A DNA stretch of 64,000 bases from contig NZ_CP024202.1 in assembly GCF_003932755.1 (NCBI RefSeq), positions 372,001-436,000 of the forward strand, read 5' to 3'. This DNA is from Methylomicrobium sp. wino1 (GTDB lineage: Bacteria > Pseudomonadota > Gammaproteobacteria > Methylococcales > Methylomonadaceae). A model generated the notes under the pieces. It saw nothing but the letters and a program-made list of their open reading frames with translations. It made no database searches and was not told the origin of the DNA. Of the stretch, positions 20,947 through 32,576 are shown in pieces. The position numbers and the translations under genes are program-made. The stretch's first letter is position 1; each line of letters begins with the position of its first letter.

Positions 20947-22158
20947 TTATCCTGTGCGATCCTGATCTGTTTTACGGCACCACCGAACTGGATCGACGGG
21001 CTTGCCATTCTTTCGTATCCCAAAATACAGACCTGCCGTGCTTCTACCGCCGCTTTTACCGACCGAGGCAATCACATCGCCTGGGACGACTCGATCATCA
21101 ACTGATTTATATAGACTTTGATTGAACGCATAGAGCGTCATATATCCATTACCGTGATCGATGATCGTCAATAAACCATAACCTCTTAACCAATCGGCGA
21201 ACACTACCTTACCTGCCGATACCGCTCTTATTTCAGTACCCTCGCCCGCACCGATCAGAACGCCGTCCCAACGACTACCCAGTCTAGGGCTACCGAATTT
21301 TTTAACTAATTGCCCCTTTACAGGCCAAGGCAATTGTCCCTGCGAGGATGCGAAAGGCTTAACAGGCCAATCGACCCGCTCTTGCTGCCTTATGACCGAT
21401 TTTACCGGTTCCGGTTCCGGTTCAAACGGCTGTTTAATCGCCGCTTGTTGTAAACCATTAACCAATTTTTGTAATCGAGCCTCGCCTTCCCGCAATTGGC
21501 TTAACCTGAGCTTACTAGAGGAATAATCCTTTTCCAGGCGGGCTAGCAATTCTTTTCTTTGCAACCGGCTTCGATCCAAAGCATCTTGCTCGGTTTTTTT
21601 TAGCTGTAAAGTCTGCTCGAGCAGTTGACTTTCTTTGAGGTATTCCCGCTCCAACTCGGTGAGCTCTATGACCGCGTGCCCGATCCCCGCCAATTTCTCC
21701 AGCCGCGCTTTATTCAGATAGTCATAATAAACCATGATACGACTGGATAGAGCAGGATCTTCCTGGTTAAGCATCAACTTCAACTTTTCCTTACGGCCCA
21801 TCGCGTAAGCAGCCTTAACTTGATGACTTAGCCCTTCATTCTGTTCAGCAATTTCAAGTTGCAATAACCGCGTTTTTTCGCGTAAATCCTGAATTTTTCG
21901 TTGCTTGCTATCGATTTGCCCTTGCAATTGTTTTAAGGTTGCGACGGTCTTACCATAATATTTTTCAATTTCCGCCAACTGCGTCAATAACGCACCCTGC
22001 TCTTTTTCAATGCGCTTTATATTGCGATTGACTGCATCGATTTCGGCTTGAATTTTGACCAAGTCCTGATTTTGTTCTTCCGCAGCAACCTGAACAAATA
22101 AACAGCTCAGCGCCAACCAAGCGAATCCGACGAAAATATTATTCATAAAGCCCGTCAA
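20947..22158 (-). CDS. envC: Murein hydrolase activator EnvC
   Basis: Periplasmic activator of amidases at the division site. 403 residues. Signal peptide, long coiled coil (about 30-230, heptads rich in Q, K, E, L), then a LytM/M23 domain (about 285-395). The M23 site is degenerate: where active enzymes have HLHYE this has LYFGIRKNGKP, and HxxxD is replaced by WDGVLIGAGEG, as in activators without hydrolase activity. The start is uncertain: TTG 22158 overlaps the preceding small ORF as TTGA; ATG 22146 (MNNIFVGFAWLALSCLF) gives a standard signal peptide. Head of the envC-ctpA-yibQ operon. Confidence 0.92.
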   Translation of the reverse strand: MTGFMNNIFVGFAWLALSCLFVQVAAEEQNQDLVKIQAEIDAVNRNIKRIEKEQGALLTQLAEIEKYYGKTVATLKQLQGQIDSKQRKIQDLREKTRLLQLEIAEQNEGLSHQVKAAYAMGRKEKLKLMLNQEDPALSSRIMVYYDYLNKARLEKLAGIGHAVIELTELEREYLKESQLLEQTLQLKKTEQDALDRSRLQRKELLARLEKDYSSSKLRLSQLREGEARLQKLVNGLQQAAIKQPFEPEPEPVKSVIRQQERVDWPVKPFASSQGQLPWPVKGQLVKKFGSPRLGSRWDGVLIGAGEGTEIRAVSAGKVVFADWLRGYGLLTIIDHGNGYMTLYAFNQSLYKSVDDRVVPGDVIASVGKSGGRSTAGLYFGIRKNGKPVDPVRWCRKTDQDRTG

Positions 22159-22400
22159 GCCACTGTAAATAAGGAACTACCCGCCATTTCAAACGACTGC
22201 AGCATGTCAATACTCGTTAACTTTGATAAAACAGGACCGAATGAAAAATCCCCCTCCGGCAACAGTCGTAAGGCATTATTCATTTGAGACAAACCCTTCG
22301 ATACAGAACAAGTGCTAACGTTCACGACCTCACCTCTTGTATTATCCAACGAACCAACCCTCAAGCCTAATAAACTTCCCAAACAATTCAATAACGTCAT
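22155..22400 (-). CDS. Hypothetical 81-residue protein overlapping envC
   Basis: Not recognised. It starts ATG at 22400 in an ATGA overlap with the preceding 46-residue ORF and stops at 22155-22157, overlapping the TTG of envC. Such chained overlaps suggest translational coupling and argue the frame is used, although the composition (LNCLGSLLGLRVGSLD, NALRLLPEGDFSFGPVL) matches no family I know. It could also be the degraded remainder of a gene formerly before envC. Confidence 0.4.
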   Translation of the reverse strand: MTLLNCLGSLLGLRVGSLDNTRGEVVNVSTCSVSKGLSQMNNALRLLPEGDFSFGPVLSKLTSIDMLQSFEMAGSSLFTVA

Positions 22401-22537
22401 CGGATGCTCTTCTCTGCATAACCGATCCCTAGTAAGAAATTATTGATCTGTGCAATAGCATCATCCCGTTCTCCAACCTTTTGACCGTAACCAACAGAAA
22501 ATAAAAGAATCGATCGTTTTGGATGCGTCAATAACAT
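22397..22537 (-). CDS. Hypothetical 46-residue protein, first of an overlapping chain
   Basis: ATG at 22537 follows AAGGAGTTGAAACAAAG, a strong ribosome binding site with nine-base spacing. The product begins MLLTHPKRSILLFSVGYGQ and ends GIGYAEKSIR. Its TGA overlaps the next start (ATGA). No family recognised. The good ribosome site and coupling are the only support. Confidence 0.4.
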   Translation of the reverse strand: MLLTHPKRSILLFSVGYGQKVGERDDAIAQINNFLLGIGYAEKSIR

Positions 22538-22606
22538 CTTTGTTTCAACTCCTTAGATAAATTGAAGTAGAATGAGCCATATTCAGTAATAAAAAACTAA
22601 GGATCG

Positions 22607-22911
22607 TGCATTTTATAACTTTCGCAACCGACAGGTTTTTTTGTCCATCTTCATTCATTGTATAAATAGTGATATTACCTATCGCACTTCAAATTTCGGC
22701 AGTGCCTTAAGGATGTGCCAGGCACACGACAGCATGGATGTTATCATGAAGCCTATAAGGACTTATCTACGGCGCCCTCTGACAGACACGCCGGCACTAA
22801 ATTTTGATCTGCGAAGAGCATAGTTTAGCTTAGCGACTGTTTGCGCACTTTGAATACGAACCAAAATTGCGGCGTCGGTTGCTTAACTTATTTCATGCCC
22901 GTTTCTAAAGG
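22607..22911. repeat. Family 4 repeat copy 1, split by a family 2 insertion
   Basis: TGCATTTTATAACTTTCGCA begins both this copy and the one at 38272-38430. The flanks resume after 22822 with TTTAGCTTAGCGACTGTTTG and end TTTCATGCCCGTTTCTAAAG, matching the second copy's TAACTTAACGCCTGTTTACG and TTTCATGCCCATGCCTAAGG. The extra 147 bp between is a family 2 element (22676-22822). Confidence 0.65.
22676..22822. repeat. Family 2 repeat nested in family 4 copy
   Basis: Left arm TACCTATCGCACTTCAAATT with TCGGCAGTGCC; right arm CCGGCACTAAATTTTGATCT with GCGAAGAGCATA. Absent from the equivalent position of the uninterrupted family 4 copy at 38272. Confidence 0.65.
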
Positions 22912-23015
22912 CGTGCTTGTCGTAATCAGTCAAAATGATTGAAAAGCGTCGCTCATTTTGTTAGATTTACCGGCTATTTGAATTTTACTGCTGATGGTTA
23001 GATCCGGTTTGTCAC

Positions 23016-23032
23016 TGTATTATAGTAATACA
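23016..23032. promoter_or_regulatory. Candidate operator upstream of arsR-type gene
   Basis: Perfect inverted repeat TGTATTA-TAG-TAATACA, 80 bp before the regulator's start and next to a possible promoter (TTGGCG 23035-23040, 15-base spacer, TATAAT 23056-23061). ArsR-family repressors usually bind such palindromes in their own promoter. Inference. Confidence 0.45.
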
Positions 23033-23111
23033 CGTTGGCGATTGTTGTGTATAAATATAATTCCCGATACCCCTGAGCCCACACTACCTGATTTTTAAGA
23101 ATCGATACTCC

Positions 23112-23426
23112 ATGGATCATGACGAAGATCATCTAATCAATAACGACGCGGAAATTGACCGGGCTGCCCGCTGCCTGAAAGCCATGTCCCACCCTCTTCG
23201 TTTAAAAATACTCTGCGTACTCGGCAGCGAATCGATTAACGTTCAGGACATCGTGGAACAAGTCGGAACCAGCCAAAGCAACATCTCTCAGCATTTATCT
23301 ATTCTAAGAGAAAAAGGCATTTTAGGCTCTAAAAAAGAAGCCAACCGGGTTTTTTATTACATCGACGACGAACGCATGCTGAAACTCATTAAAATGATGC
23401 GTGACGTGTTTTGCACCACTTGCTAA
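23112..23426 (+). CDS. ArsR-family winged-helix regulator with C-terminal CxxC
   Basis: Small dimeric repressor-type protein of 104 residues. The winged helix covers about 20-95: MSHPLRLKIL (25-34), the recognition helix TSQSNISQHLSILR (53-66), and the wing KKEANRVFYYI. It lacks the ELCVCDL metal site of ArsR/SmtB. Cysteines are at 21, 35, 101 and 104; the protein ends FCTTC. A cysteine in the second helix plus one near the C-terminus resembles persulfide-sensing BigR/SqrR proteins, and the next gene is a rhodanese, which fits sulfur sensing; this is inference. A palindrome upstream may be its operator. Confidence 0.85.
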   Translation: MDHDEDHLINNDAEIDRAARCLKAMSHPLRLKILCVLGSESINVQDIVEQVGTSQSNISQHLSILREKGILGSKKEANRVFYYIDDERMLKLIKMMRDVFCTTC

Positions 23427-23477
23427 ACCAACCGTTTTTCCTTCACCTTAATTTCTAATTACCTTACCAATCACCCA

Positions 23478-23918
23478 ATGGATCGTTTAATAGAGTTCAT
23501 CTTAAATCATTATTTATTGTCCCTAGCACTAGCGGTCGTCACCTTTCTGCTGATTCAAGACTTATTTGAGAGCTTGTTCAATAAATTCAAAGCACTCTCC
23601 CCCTTATTGGCAGTCGTAAAAATGAATGCCAGCGACGCGATCATAATCGATGTTCGAGAACCGCATGAATTCATTAAGGGCGCTATCGAAAATTCCGTCA
23701 ACGTTCCGCTCGCCAAACTGGAAAGCCAACTTGGCGAACTCGCACAACACAAAGACCACCCGGTCATCGTGGTCTGTCAAACGGGAACGCGCTCCGTACC
23801 GGCTTGCAAAACCTTAACCAAAGCCGGCTTCTCAGATGTTTACAACATCATCGGTGGCATGCAATCTTGGGAAGAAAACAAACTCCCTATCAAAATAGCC
23901 AGCAAAAACAAAAACTAA
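23478..23918 (+). CDS. Membrane-anchored rhodanese (YibN-like)
   Basis: Sulfurtransferase domain protein of 146 residues. A hydrophobic segment (8-26) anchors it in the membrane, followed by a rhodanese domain (about 40-140) with the entry motif IIDVREPHEFIKGAI and the active-site loop VCQTGTRS carrying the catalytic cysteine (near residue 101). Gene order rhodanese-secB-gpsA-trmL matches the E. coli yibN-grxC-secB-gpsA-cysE-trmL neighbourhood, minus grxC and cysE. Likely co-transcribed with the upstream regulator (51-bp gap). Confidence 0.9.
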   Translation: MDRLIEFILNHYLLSLALAVVTFLLIQDLFESLFNKFKALSPLLAVVKMNASDAIIIDVREPHEFIKGAIENSVNVPLAKLESQLGELAQHKDHPVIVVCQTGTRSVPACKTLTKAGFSDVYNIIGGMQSWEENKLPIKIASKNKN

Positions 23919-23981
23919 CTCCCCTAGCTTTTTACGAAGTGAAGTTAGAATTTTTCTATTCCAAATACAGGACTTAAACCC

Positions 23982-24437
23982 ATGGCCGAAGAAAAGCATT
24001 TCTCGATTCAAAAAATTTATACCAAGGATATTTCGTTCGAAACACCGAATTCGCCGCAGATTTTTACCGAAAAATGGGAACCGAAAGTCGACTTCAATCT
24101 TGGCACTAATGTGCAAACCTTGGAAAACGAGATGTATGAAGTTTCCTTGACCGTAACCGTCACGGTAAAATGCGGCGAATCAACCGCCTATTTGGTTGAA
24201 GTCTGCCAAGCCGGCATTTATGCTTTGAAGGGATTTAGCGAAGAAGAGATGGGGCCGATGGTTGGTAGCTTCTGCCCCAATATTTTATTCCCTTATGCAC
24301 GCGAAGCCATTTCGGACCTGGTTGCCAAAGGCGGTTTTCCACAACTGCTACTGGCCCCGGTCAACTTCGATGCGCTCTATGCTCAGCACTTACAACAAGC
24401 TAAACAACAAGCTCCCGGCTCAAATAAAGTCAACTAA
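23982..24437 (+). CDS. secB: Protein-export chaperone SecB
   Basis: Homotetrameric cytosolic chaperone that keeps exported precursors unfolded and passes them to SecA (encoded at 29514-32234). 151 residues. The family segments [17 protein letters not shown] (5-21), the SLTVTVT strand, AGIYALKGF, and the C-terminal [17 protein letters not shown] are all present. ATG 23982 follows a GGA-containing leader. gpsA starts 7 bp after its stop. Confidence 0.97.
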   Translation: MAEEKHFSIQKIYTKDISFETPNSPQIFTEKWEPKVDFNLGTNVQTLENEMYEVSLTVTVTVKCGESTAYLVEVCQAGIYALKGFSEEEMGPMVGSFCPNILFPYAREAISDLVAKGGFPQLLLAPVNFDALYAQHLQQAKQQAPGSNKVN

Positions 24438-24443
24438 GGACTC

Positions 24444-25442
24444 ATGACCTCAACTATCAGCGTACTCGGTGCCGGCTCATGGGGCACTGCTTTAGCGATA
24501 CAAGCAGCCCGAAACGGCTACCGTACGCTGCTGTGGGGGCACGATCCAGTCCATATTCAAACACTACAACAGAACAGAACCAATCAGCGTTACTTGCCCG
24601 GTTTTGTTTTTCCCAACACCCTTGAAACCAGCTCGGAACTTGCCGAAGCCGCCGCATTCAGCGACTTAATCTTGATTGCCGTTCCTAGTCATGCATTCAA
24701 GGACACGCTAATCAAACTACGAAAATTAGCTAGCCAACAGGTGCAAATCGCCTGGGCTACCAAAGGGTTCGCACCCAACGACGGATATTTGTTACATTAC
24801 TCGGTCGAACGCATATTTGCCAAAGGGACTCCGGCCGCGGTTTTATCCGGTCCGACTTTTGCCCGCGAAGTCGCGGCCGATTTACCAACGGCAATTACAA
24901 TTGCATCAAATCATGCCGGCTTCGCCGAACAATTAACCCGAATTTTCCACAGCGCACGATTCCGCACTTACACCAGCACCGACATGATAGGCGTACAAAC
25001 CGGCGGCGCGGTTAAAAACGTATTAGCTATCGCCTCGGGCATTGCCGACGGTCTGAATTTCGGCGCCAACACACGCGCCGCACTCATTACACGGGGACTC
25101 CATGAAATCATCAGGCTCGGCCTAGAACTCGGCGGCCGACAAGAAACTTTCATGGGCCTTGCCGGACTCGGCGACCTGATTTTAACTTGTACCGACAACC
25201 AATCAAGAAACCGGCGCTTCGGACTTGCGCTCGGACAGAATAAAGATCGTGCCGCAGCCCGGGAAGAAATCGACCAAGAGATCGAAGGCGTATCGGCTGC
25301 AAAAGAAACTTATTTACTCGCACAAACGCACGGCATCGACATGCCGATAACCGAACAAACCTACAAGGTGCTCTATGAGAGATTATCGCCGCTGGCTGCC
25401 GTGCAAAACCTATTAGACCGCGAATTAAAAGCCGAAAGCTAG
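24444..25442 (+). CDS. gpsA: Glycerol-3-phosphate dehydrogenase [NAD(P)+]
   Basis: Cytosolic reduction of dihydroxyacetone phosphate to sn-glycerol-3-phosphate for phospholipid synthesis. 332 residues. N-terminal nucleotide motif GAGSWGTALA (7-16), VLSGPTFAREVA, the catalytic lysine region GGAVKNVLAIASGIADGL (about 188-205) and GLGDLILTC. Separated from secB by only six bases, so part of that operon. No obvious terminator after it. Confidence 0.97.
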   Translation: MTSTISVLGAGSWGTALAIQAARNGYRTLLWGHDPVHIQTLQQNRTNQRYLPGFVFPNTLETSSELAEAAAFSDLILIAVPSHAFKDTLIKLRKLASQQVQIAWATKGFAPNDGYLLHYSVERIFAKGTPAAVLSGPTFAREVAADLPTAITIASNHAGFAEQLTRIFHSARFRTYTSTDMIGVQTGGAVKNVLAIASGIADGLNFGANTRAALITRGLHEIIRLGLELGGRQETFMGLAGLGDLILTCTDNQSRNRRFGLALGQNKDRAAAREEIDQEIEGVSAAKETYLLAQTHGIDMPITEQTYKVLYERLSPLAAVQNLLDRELKAES

Positions 25443-25700
25443 CCCAGCTTTTACAAATGCAGTACCTACGGTCTATGTTTTTGAATGATGAAAAGATTGT
25501 CGATTCTCTAACCCAAGTTTACAAAAATAAATTGCCCGCTTTCCGCTAACCGGGTCCAAACTTGAGTATCCGTCCTGGGAGTCCCAAAATCCGCCCTTCC
25601 ATCATCGCCCGTGAGCCTAGCAACGCAACTGTTTTTGATTACGCTCTTACAAAGCAATCATCAATATCATTTTATTGCACTGGCGCGAGGGTACTTGGCC

Positions 25701-25876
25701 CATTGGCGCCAACTTAAGTAATAAACACGTCATTCCGCCAGGGATTAGCGGAATCCAGTGCCACGGATGGCAATGCTTAGCTTCACATTTATGTATACAG
25801 GATATCGGTAACCCATGCCGATATGACGAATAAAGCAGAAAATGCGCCATAGTATAAGCACTAAGTTGGCGCTTAT
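25701..25876. repeat. 176-bp element with inverted ends and 12-bp flanking direct repeats
   Basis: The ends ATTGGCGCCAACTTA (25702-25716) and the complement of TAAGTTGGCGCTTAT (25862-25876) match at 13 of 15 positions. On both outer sides stands the exact 12-mer GGGTACTTGGCC (25689-25700 and 25877-25888), like a target duplication. Inside is GTCATTCCGCCAGGGATTAG with GCGGAATCCAG, a motif common in intergenic repeats. No ORF. The preceding 25443-25688 shows nothing I recognise. Confidence 0.55.
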
Positions 25877-25912
25877 GGGTACTTGGCCTCCCCCACGCAA
25901 TTCCAGACCGGC

Positions 25913-26383
25913 TTATTTGATTAACGCACCGACAAACGACTGTTGCCGCCAGGCTTCATACAACACAATCGAAACGGTATTTGATAAATTTAGACTGCGG
26001 CTATCGGGCTGCATCGGTAAATACAGTAACTTGTCCCGATCCATCGACATCAAAGCCGAGACGGGCAGACCACGCGATTCTGGTCCGAACAAAAACGCAT
26101 CGCTCGGCTCAAAGGCCACCTCACTATAAACTTTTTGTCCCTTGGTTGATAATGCAAACAACCTTGACGGTTTGCGCTGATCGATAAAATCGGCCAACGA
26201 ACCGTAAACACAAACGCTCGCCCATTCATGATAATCCAAACCGGCCCGGCGCAGTTTTTTGTCATCCATATCAAAACCCAATGGCTCGATTAAATGCAAG
26301 CATGCACCGGTATTGGCGCATAGCCTAATGATATTACCGGAATTCGCCGGTATTTCAGGCTCATAGAGCACGATATCAAACAT
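25913..26383 (-). CDS. trmL: tRNA (cytidine(34)-2'-O)-methyltransferase
   Basis: SPOUT-fold enzyme that methylates the wobble base of tRNA-Leu isoacceptors. 156 residues from ATG 26383, giving MFDIVLYEPEIPANSGNIIR, the typical start; the frame is open 14 codons further up but those are not conserved. SPOUT motifs: NTGACLHLIEPLGF, FLFGPESRGLP and LYLPMQPDSRSLNLSNTVSIV split by the knot. AAGGAATTG precedes the start. It is convergent with gpsA, its usual genomic neighbour. Confidence 0.95.
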   Translation of the reverse strand: MFDIVLYEPEIPANSGNIIRLCANTGACLHLIEPLGFDMDDKKLRRAGLDYHEWASVCVYGSLADFIDQRKPSRLFALSTKGQKVYSEVAFEPSDAFLFGPESRGLPVSALMSMDRDKLLYLPMQPDSRSLNLSNTVSIVLYEAWRQQSFVGALIK

Positions 26384-26490
26384 TATCGACAATTCCTTGC
26401 AATAAAAACTGCAGTCGCTGTACAAACCACTCTCTCTTTACCTGCGCGAATCTGACCCAAAAATCGTCTCATTATCAGGCCTCCAAATGC

Positions 26491-26770
26491 CATACTCTTT
26501 GCTAATCAAATTTCGGCTCAGAGGGTGCCCGCCACAGGACGCCGTAAAAAGTCCTTAACCCCTCACTTAACGCTAGGCGAGGGGGTGGTCAAAGCCTTTG
26601 CGAGCACCATGGAGGCGTGAATGCCGATTTTGCAGAACGCCACGGATGGCGTGTAGTAAGGCACCAACAGTAGACGCTTTAGGCGACGCAGGGCAGAAAA
26701 ATGCTCCTGCCTTTTCTGCATTCATTACATCCATGTAACTCAGCAGTTGCCGATAAGCAAAATCCGGCAA
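26491..26770. repeat. Family 2 repeat, long and degenerate copy
   Basis: Starts CATACTCTTTGCTAATCAAA with TTTCGGCTC, followed by GGTGCCCGCCACAGGACGCC, the same module order as copies at 43760 and 44626. The right half contains another palindromic segment around GCCACGGATGGCGT. Right boundary uncertain. Confidence 0.5.
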
Positions 26771-26778
26771 GAACGAGG

Positions 26779-29322
26779 TCATAATTCATCTATCCGAACA
26801 GGTGTCAGCTTCCAAATATCCCGGTTATAATCGCCTATGGTTCGATCGGTCGAAAACTTTCCGCTCGAGGCACAATTGAGAATACTCATTCTGGTCCACC
26901 GTTCGGTATCGAGGAAGGCTTTCTCGGCACGATTTTGCGCATCGACATAACTGCGAAAATCGGCAACTGTCATCCACGGATCGTAAGGGTTTTTAATCGA
27001 ATTAACGAGTTCGTCGAATATACCGGGCTCCATCAGATTGAAATGCCCACACTCGATGAGATTCATGACCCTTTTTAGGTCATTGTCCTGCTCAATGATA
27101 GCGTTAGGGTCGTAATGCCCTTTCATCGCCTCGACTTGATCCTCTGTTAAGCCGAATAAAAAGAAATTATCCTCACCGACTTCTTCGAGAATTTCAATAT
27201 TGGCACCATCCAAGGTACCGATAGTAATCGCTCCGTTCATCATGAACTTCATATTGCCGGTTCCGGAAGCTTCCTTCCCGGCCGTCGAAATTTGTTCGGA
27301 CAGATCAGCTCCGGTACAAATAATTTCCATCGCGGAAACCCGATAATTTGGCAAAAAAACCAATTTCAATTTATTGCCGACATCCGGGTCGAAATTAATG
27401 ACGTCGGAAACATTGTTAATGAACTTAATGATTTTTTTAGCCATCACATAACCGGGCGCCGCTTTACCTCCGATTAAAACGCAACGATTAACCCAATCTT
27501 GCGTATCGCCACGTTTTATCTTGTCGTATAAATGCACAACATGCAAAACATTGAGCAACTGCCGCTTATATTCATGAATCCTCTTGACCTGTACATCGAA
27601 CAAAGCATCAGCGGATAACTCGAGGCCGAGTTCGCTCTTTTTATAGTCGATTAAGCGTTGCTTGTTTTGGCGTTGAATAGCCAACCACTTGTCACGAAAC
27701 GCAGCATCTTCGGCATAAGGCTTTAGTTTTTGTAACTCCGACAAATCGGTTATCCAAGCATCGCCAATGGTTGCCGTGACCAGTTCCGCCAGAGCCGGAT
27801 TACAACCGGCCAACCAGCGGCGTGGAGTCACGCCATTAGTCTTGTTGTTAAACCTTGACGGCCATAATTCGTAAAAATCCTTGAACAAACCTTCTTGCAA
27901 CAACTTCGAATGCAATTCGGCAACACCGTTAATCGAATAACTGCCGACAATGGCCAAATAAGCCATGCGCACTTGCTTCTCCACGCCTTCCTCAATGATC
28001 GACATGCGTCGCATTCTATCGAAATCACCCGGCCAATGCACCGAAACTTCGGCCATAAACTTCGCATTGATATCGTAAATAATTTCCAATAATCTCGGCA
28101 AAAGCTGCTCAAACAAACTCACTGACCAGCGCTCCAATGCTTCCGGCAGCAAGGTATGATTGGTATATGCCATGGTTTTAGTCGTAATGCTCCATGCCTC
28201 ATTCCAAGACAAACCATGAATATCGATCAATAGGCGCATCAATTCGGCCACAGCTATACTAGGATGCGTATCGTTCAATTGAAAACAGTTTTTCTCGGCA
28301 AATTCGGTAAAGTTGTTGCCATGACGCCCAACCCAGTTAGCGATAACGTCCTGTAAACTGGCGGAAGCCAACAAATACTGCTGCTTTAAGCGCAATGCTT
28401 TACCGTTCTCATTGGCATCGTTCGGATAGAGTACCATCGTGATATTTTCCGCGGTATTCTTCGCGGCCACCGACTCGGCATAATCACCCGCATTGAATTC
28501 TTGCAGATTGAATTCCTCGGTCGCGGTCGATTTCCATAACCTTAATGTATTGACCGTACCGTTGTTATATCCGGGAATAGGCGTATCGTAAGGAACCGCA
28601 AGAATATCTTGCGTATCGACCCAACAAATCCTTTTATTGCCGTTTTCATCGATATGCGACTCGGTTCGTCCGCCGAATTTGATCCGATGCGCGTACTCCG
28701 GCCTTTCAATTTCCCAAACATTGCCGTTTCGCAACCAATGATCGGGCCTCTCAACTTGCTCGCCGTTCTGCACGATTTGACTAAACATGCCGTATTCGTA
28801 GCGCAATCCATAACCGATGACTGGAAGTTGCAAGGTGGCGCAACTATCGATAAAACAGGCTGCCAATCGCCCCAATCCACCATTGCCAAGCCCCGCATCC
28901 GGCTCGCTATCGACCAACTCCTCGATTTCCAATCCGAGATCGTACATCGCGCGAGTTGCTTCGTCAGTCACGCCTAGATTGAGCATCGCGTTGCTCAAGG
29001 TTCGCCCCATCAAAAATTCCATCGACAGGTAATAAGCTTTTCTGCAATCGGTATCCCTATAGGCGTTGTAGGTATTTTTCCAACGCTCGATGAGCCTGTC
29101 GCTGATGACTAAAGACAAGGCTTCGTATGCATAATACGGAGACCGACAGTTTTCATCTCGCCCTAAACGATAAGCGTAATAACGCTTGAAATCGGTAATC
29201 AAATGATTCTTATCCAACGACAAACTGGGAAGTTTGGTTATCGTTGCGGCCGGCTTACTTTTTTTGAAAATAGTGCTGGGCATTTTTGATGGCTCTTCGG
29301 ATTGTTCGTACATATCAATCAT
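26779..29322 (-). CDS. glgP: Glycogen/alpha-glucan phosphorylase
   Basis: PLP enzyme releasing glucose-1-phosphate from glycogen. 847 residues, normal length. Seen: DAGLGNGGLGRLAACFIDS in the N-terminal domain, NDTHPSIAVAELMR (family LNDTHP), RRWL at the start of the catalytic C-domain, KVKRIHEYKRQLLN-type segment (VQVKRIHEYKRQLLN region), and the PLP lysine in EASGTGNMKFMMNG. ATG 29322 (MIDMYEQSE) or ATG 29313 are both possible. Stands alone between repeats; other glycogen genes are not in the window. Implies stored glycogen in this organism. Confidence 0.96.
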   Translation of the reverse strand: MIDMYEQSEEPSKMPSTIFKKSKPAATITKLPSLSLDKNHLITDFKRYYAYRLGRDENCRSPYYAYEALSLVISDRLIERWKNTYNAYRDTDCRKAYYLSMEFLMGRTLSNAMLNLGVTDEATRAMYDLGLEIEELVDSEPDAGLGNGGLGRLAACFIDSCATLQLPVIGYGLRYEYGMFSQIVQNGEQVERPDHWLRNGNVWEIERPEYAHRIKFGGRTESHIDENGNKRICWVDTQDILAVPYDTPIPGYNNGTVNTLRLWKSTATEEFNLQEFNAGDYAESVAAKNTAENITMVLYPNDANENGKALRLKQQYLLASASLQDVIANWVGRHGNNFTEFAEKNCFQLNDTHPSIAVAELMRLLIDIHGLSWNEAWSITTKTMAYTNHTLLPEALERWSVSLFEQLLPRLLEIIYDINAKFMAEVSVHWPGDFDRMRRMSIIEEGVEKQVRMAYLAIVGSYSINGVAELHSKLLQEGLFKDFYELWPSRFNNKTNGVTPRRWLAGCNPALAELVTATIGDAWITDLSELQKLKPYAEDAAFRDKWLAIQRQNKQRLIDYKKSELGLELSADALFDVQVKRIHEYKRQLLNVLHVVHLYDKIKRGDTQDWVNRCVLIGGKAAPGYVMAKKIIKFINNVSDVINFDPDVGNKLKLVFLPNYRVSAMEIICTGADLSEQISTAGKEASGTGNMKFMMNGAITIGTLDGANIEILEEVGEDNFFLFGLTEDQVEAMKGHYDPNAIIEQDNDLKRVMNLIECGHFNLMEPGIFDELVNSIKNPYDPWMTVADFRSYVDAQNRAEKAFLDTERWTRMSILNCASSGKFSTDRTIGDYNRDIWKLTPVRIDEL

Positions 29323-29455
29323 ATCGGTTTATTTTCATTAAACAAGTGTGTTAAGGCGATCAAATTAAGCCTTAATCCGCTTGAAAAAGCGTGCGCTCAG
29401 TACTGCTTGAAATATTCAGACAAGCGTGAGTCAATGCCATATCGTCCCGCATTAA

Positions 29456-29469
29456 AACCGCTAGCGGTT
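29456..29469 (-). terminator. Possible secA terminator
   Basis: AACCGCTAGCGGTT, a short palindrome 45 bp beyond the secA stop, followed on the minus strand by TTAATGC. Short stem and poor T-run, so weak. Confidence 0.25.
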
Positions 29470-29513
29470 GCATTTATTAGCATTGACTAAAAGTTTCACT
29501 CAAAGGGAAAAAT

Positions 29514-32234
<2,721 letters not shown>

Positions 32235-32317
32235 GCTTTTTTCCGGTGAGAATTGAGTTATAACTATTTAAAAGTTTCGGATTATATACCTTCTACCCCA
32301 TTAGTTACAGTTAAAAG

Positions 32318-32480
32318 CCAGCAATTACCAATTTGGAAGTCAACATAGAGTGTGGAGTGTGCTTGGCGAGGATGTCGGCAGCAGGAAGCTGCCGACAAGC
32401 CCCCATGGATGGGTTCACGGCGTTCCTCGACAGGCATACTTCACACCCTAAACACGGCGAAAAATGCTCAAACTGGGCTT
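32318..32480. repeat. Family 3 repeat, copy 2
   Basis: CCAGCAATTACCAATTTGGA on the left, CTCAAACTGGGCTTAGG on the right, with the same internal module as copy 1 (GTGTGCTTGGCGAGGATGTC, GGCGTTCCTCGACAGGCATA). A further partial module follows to about 32540 (GGCGTATGCCTGCCGAGGAA). Confidence 0.65.
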
Positions 32481-32576
32481 AGGTTGTGGCGTATGCCTGC
32501 CGAGGAACAAAAATCCATTATGCCTTCGGCACCTGCCTGTCAAGTAACCGCATCCTCTTAAGATCGTATACTTTCA

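Noticed and set aside
26573..26782. A 69-codon ORF overlapping the glgP end
   Set aside because: Lies in a family 2 repeat and has no recognisable product.
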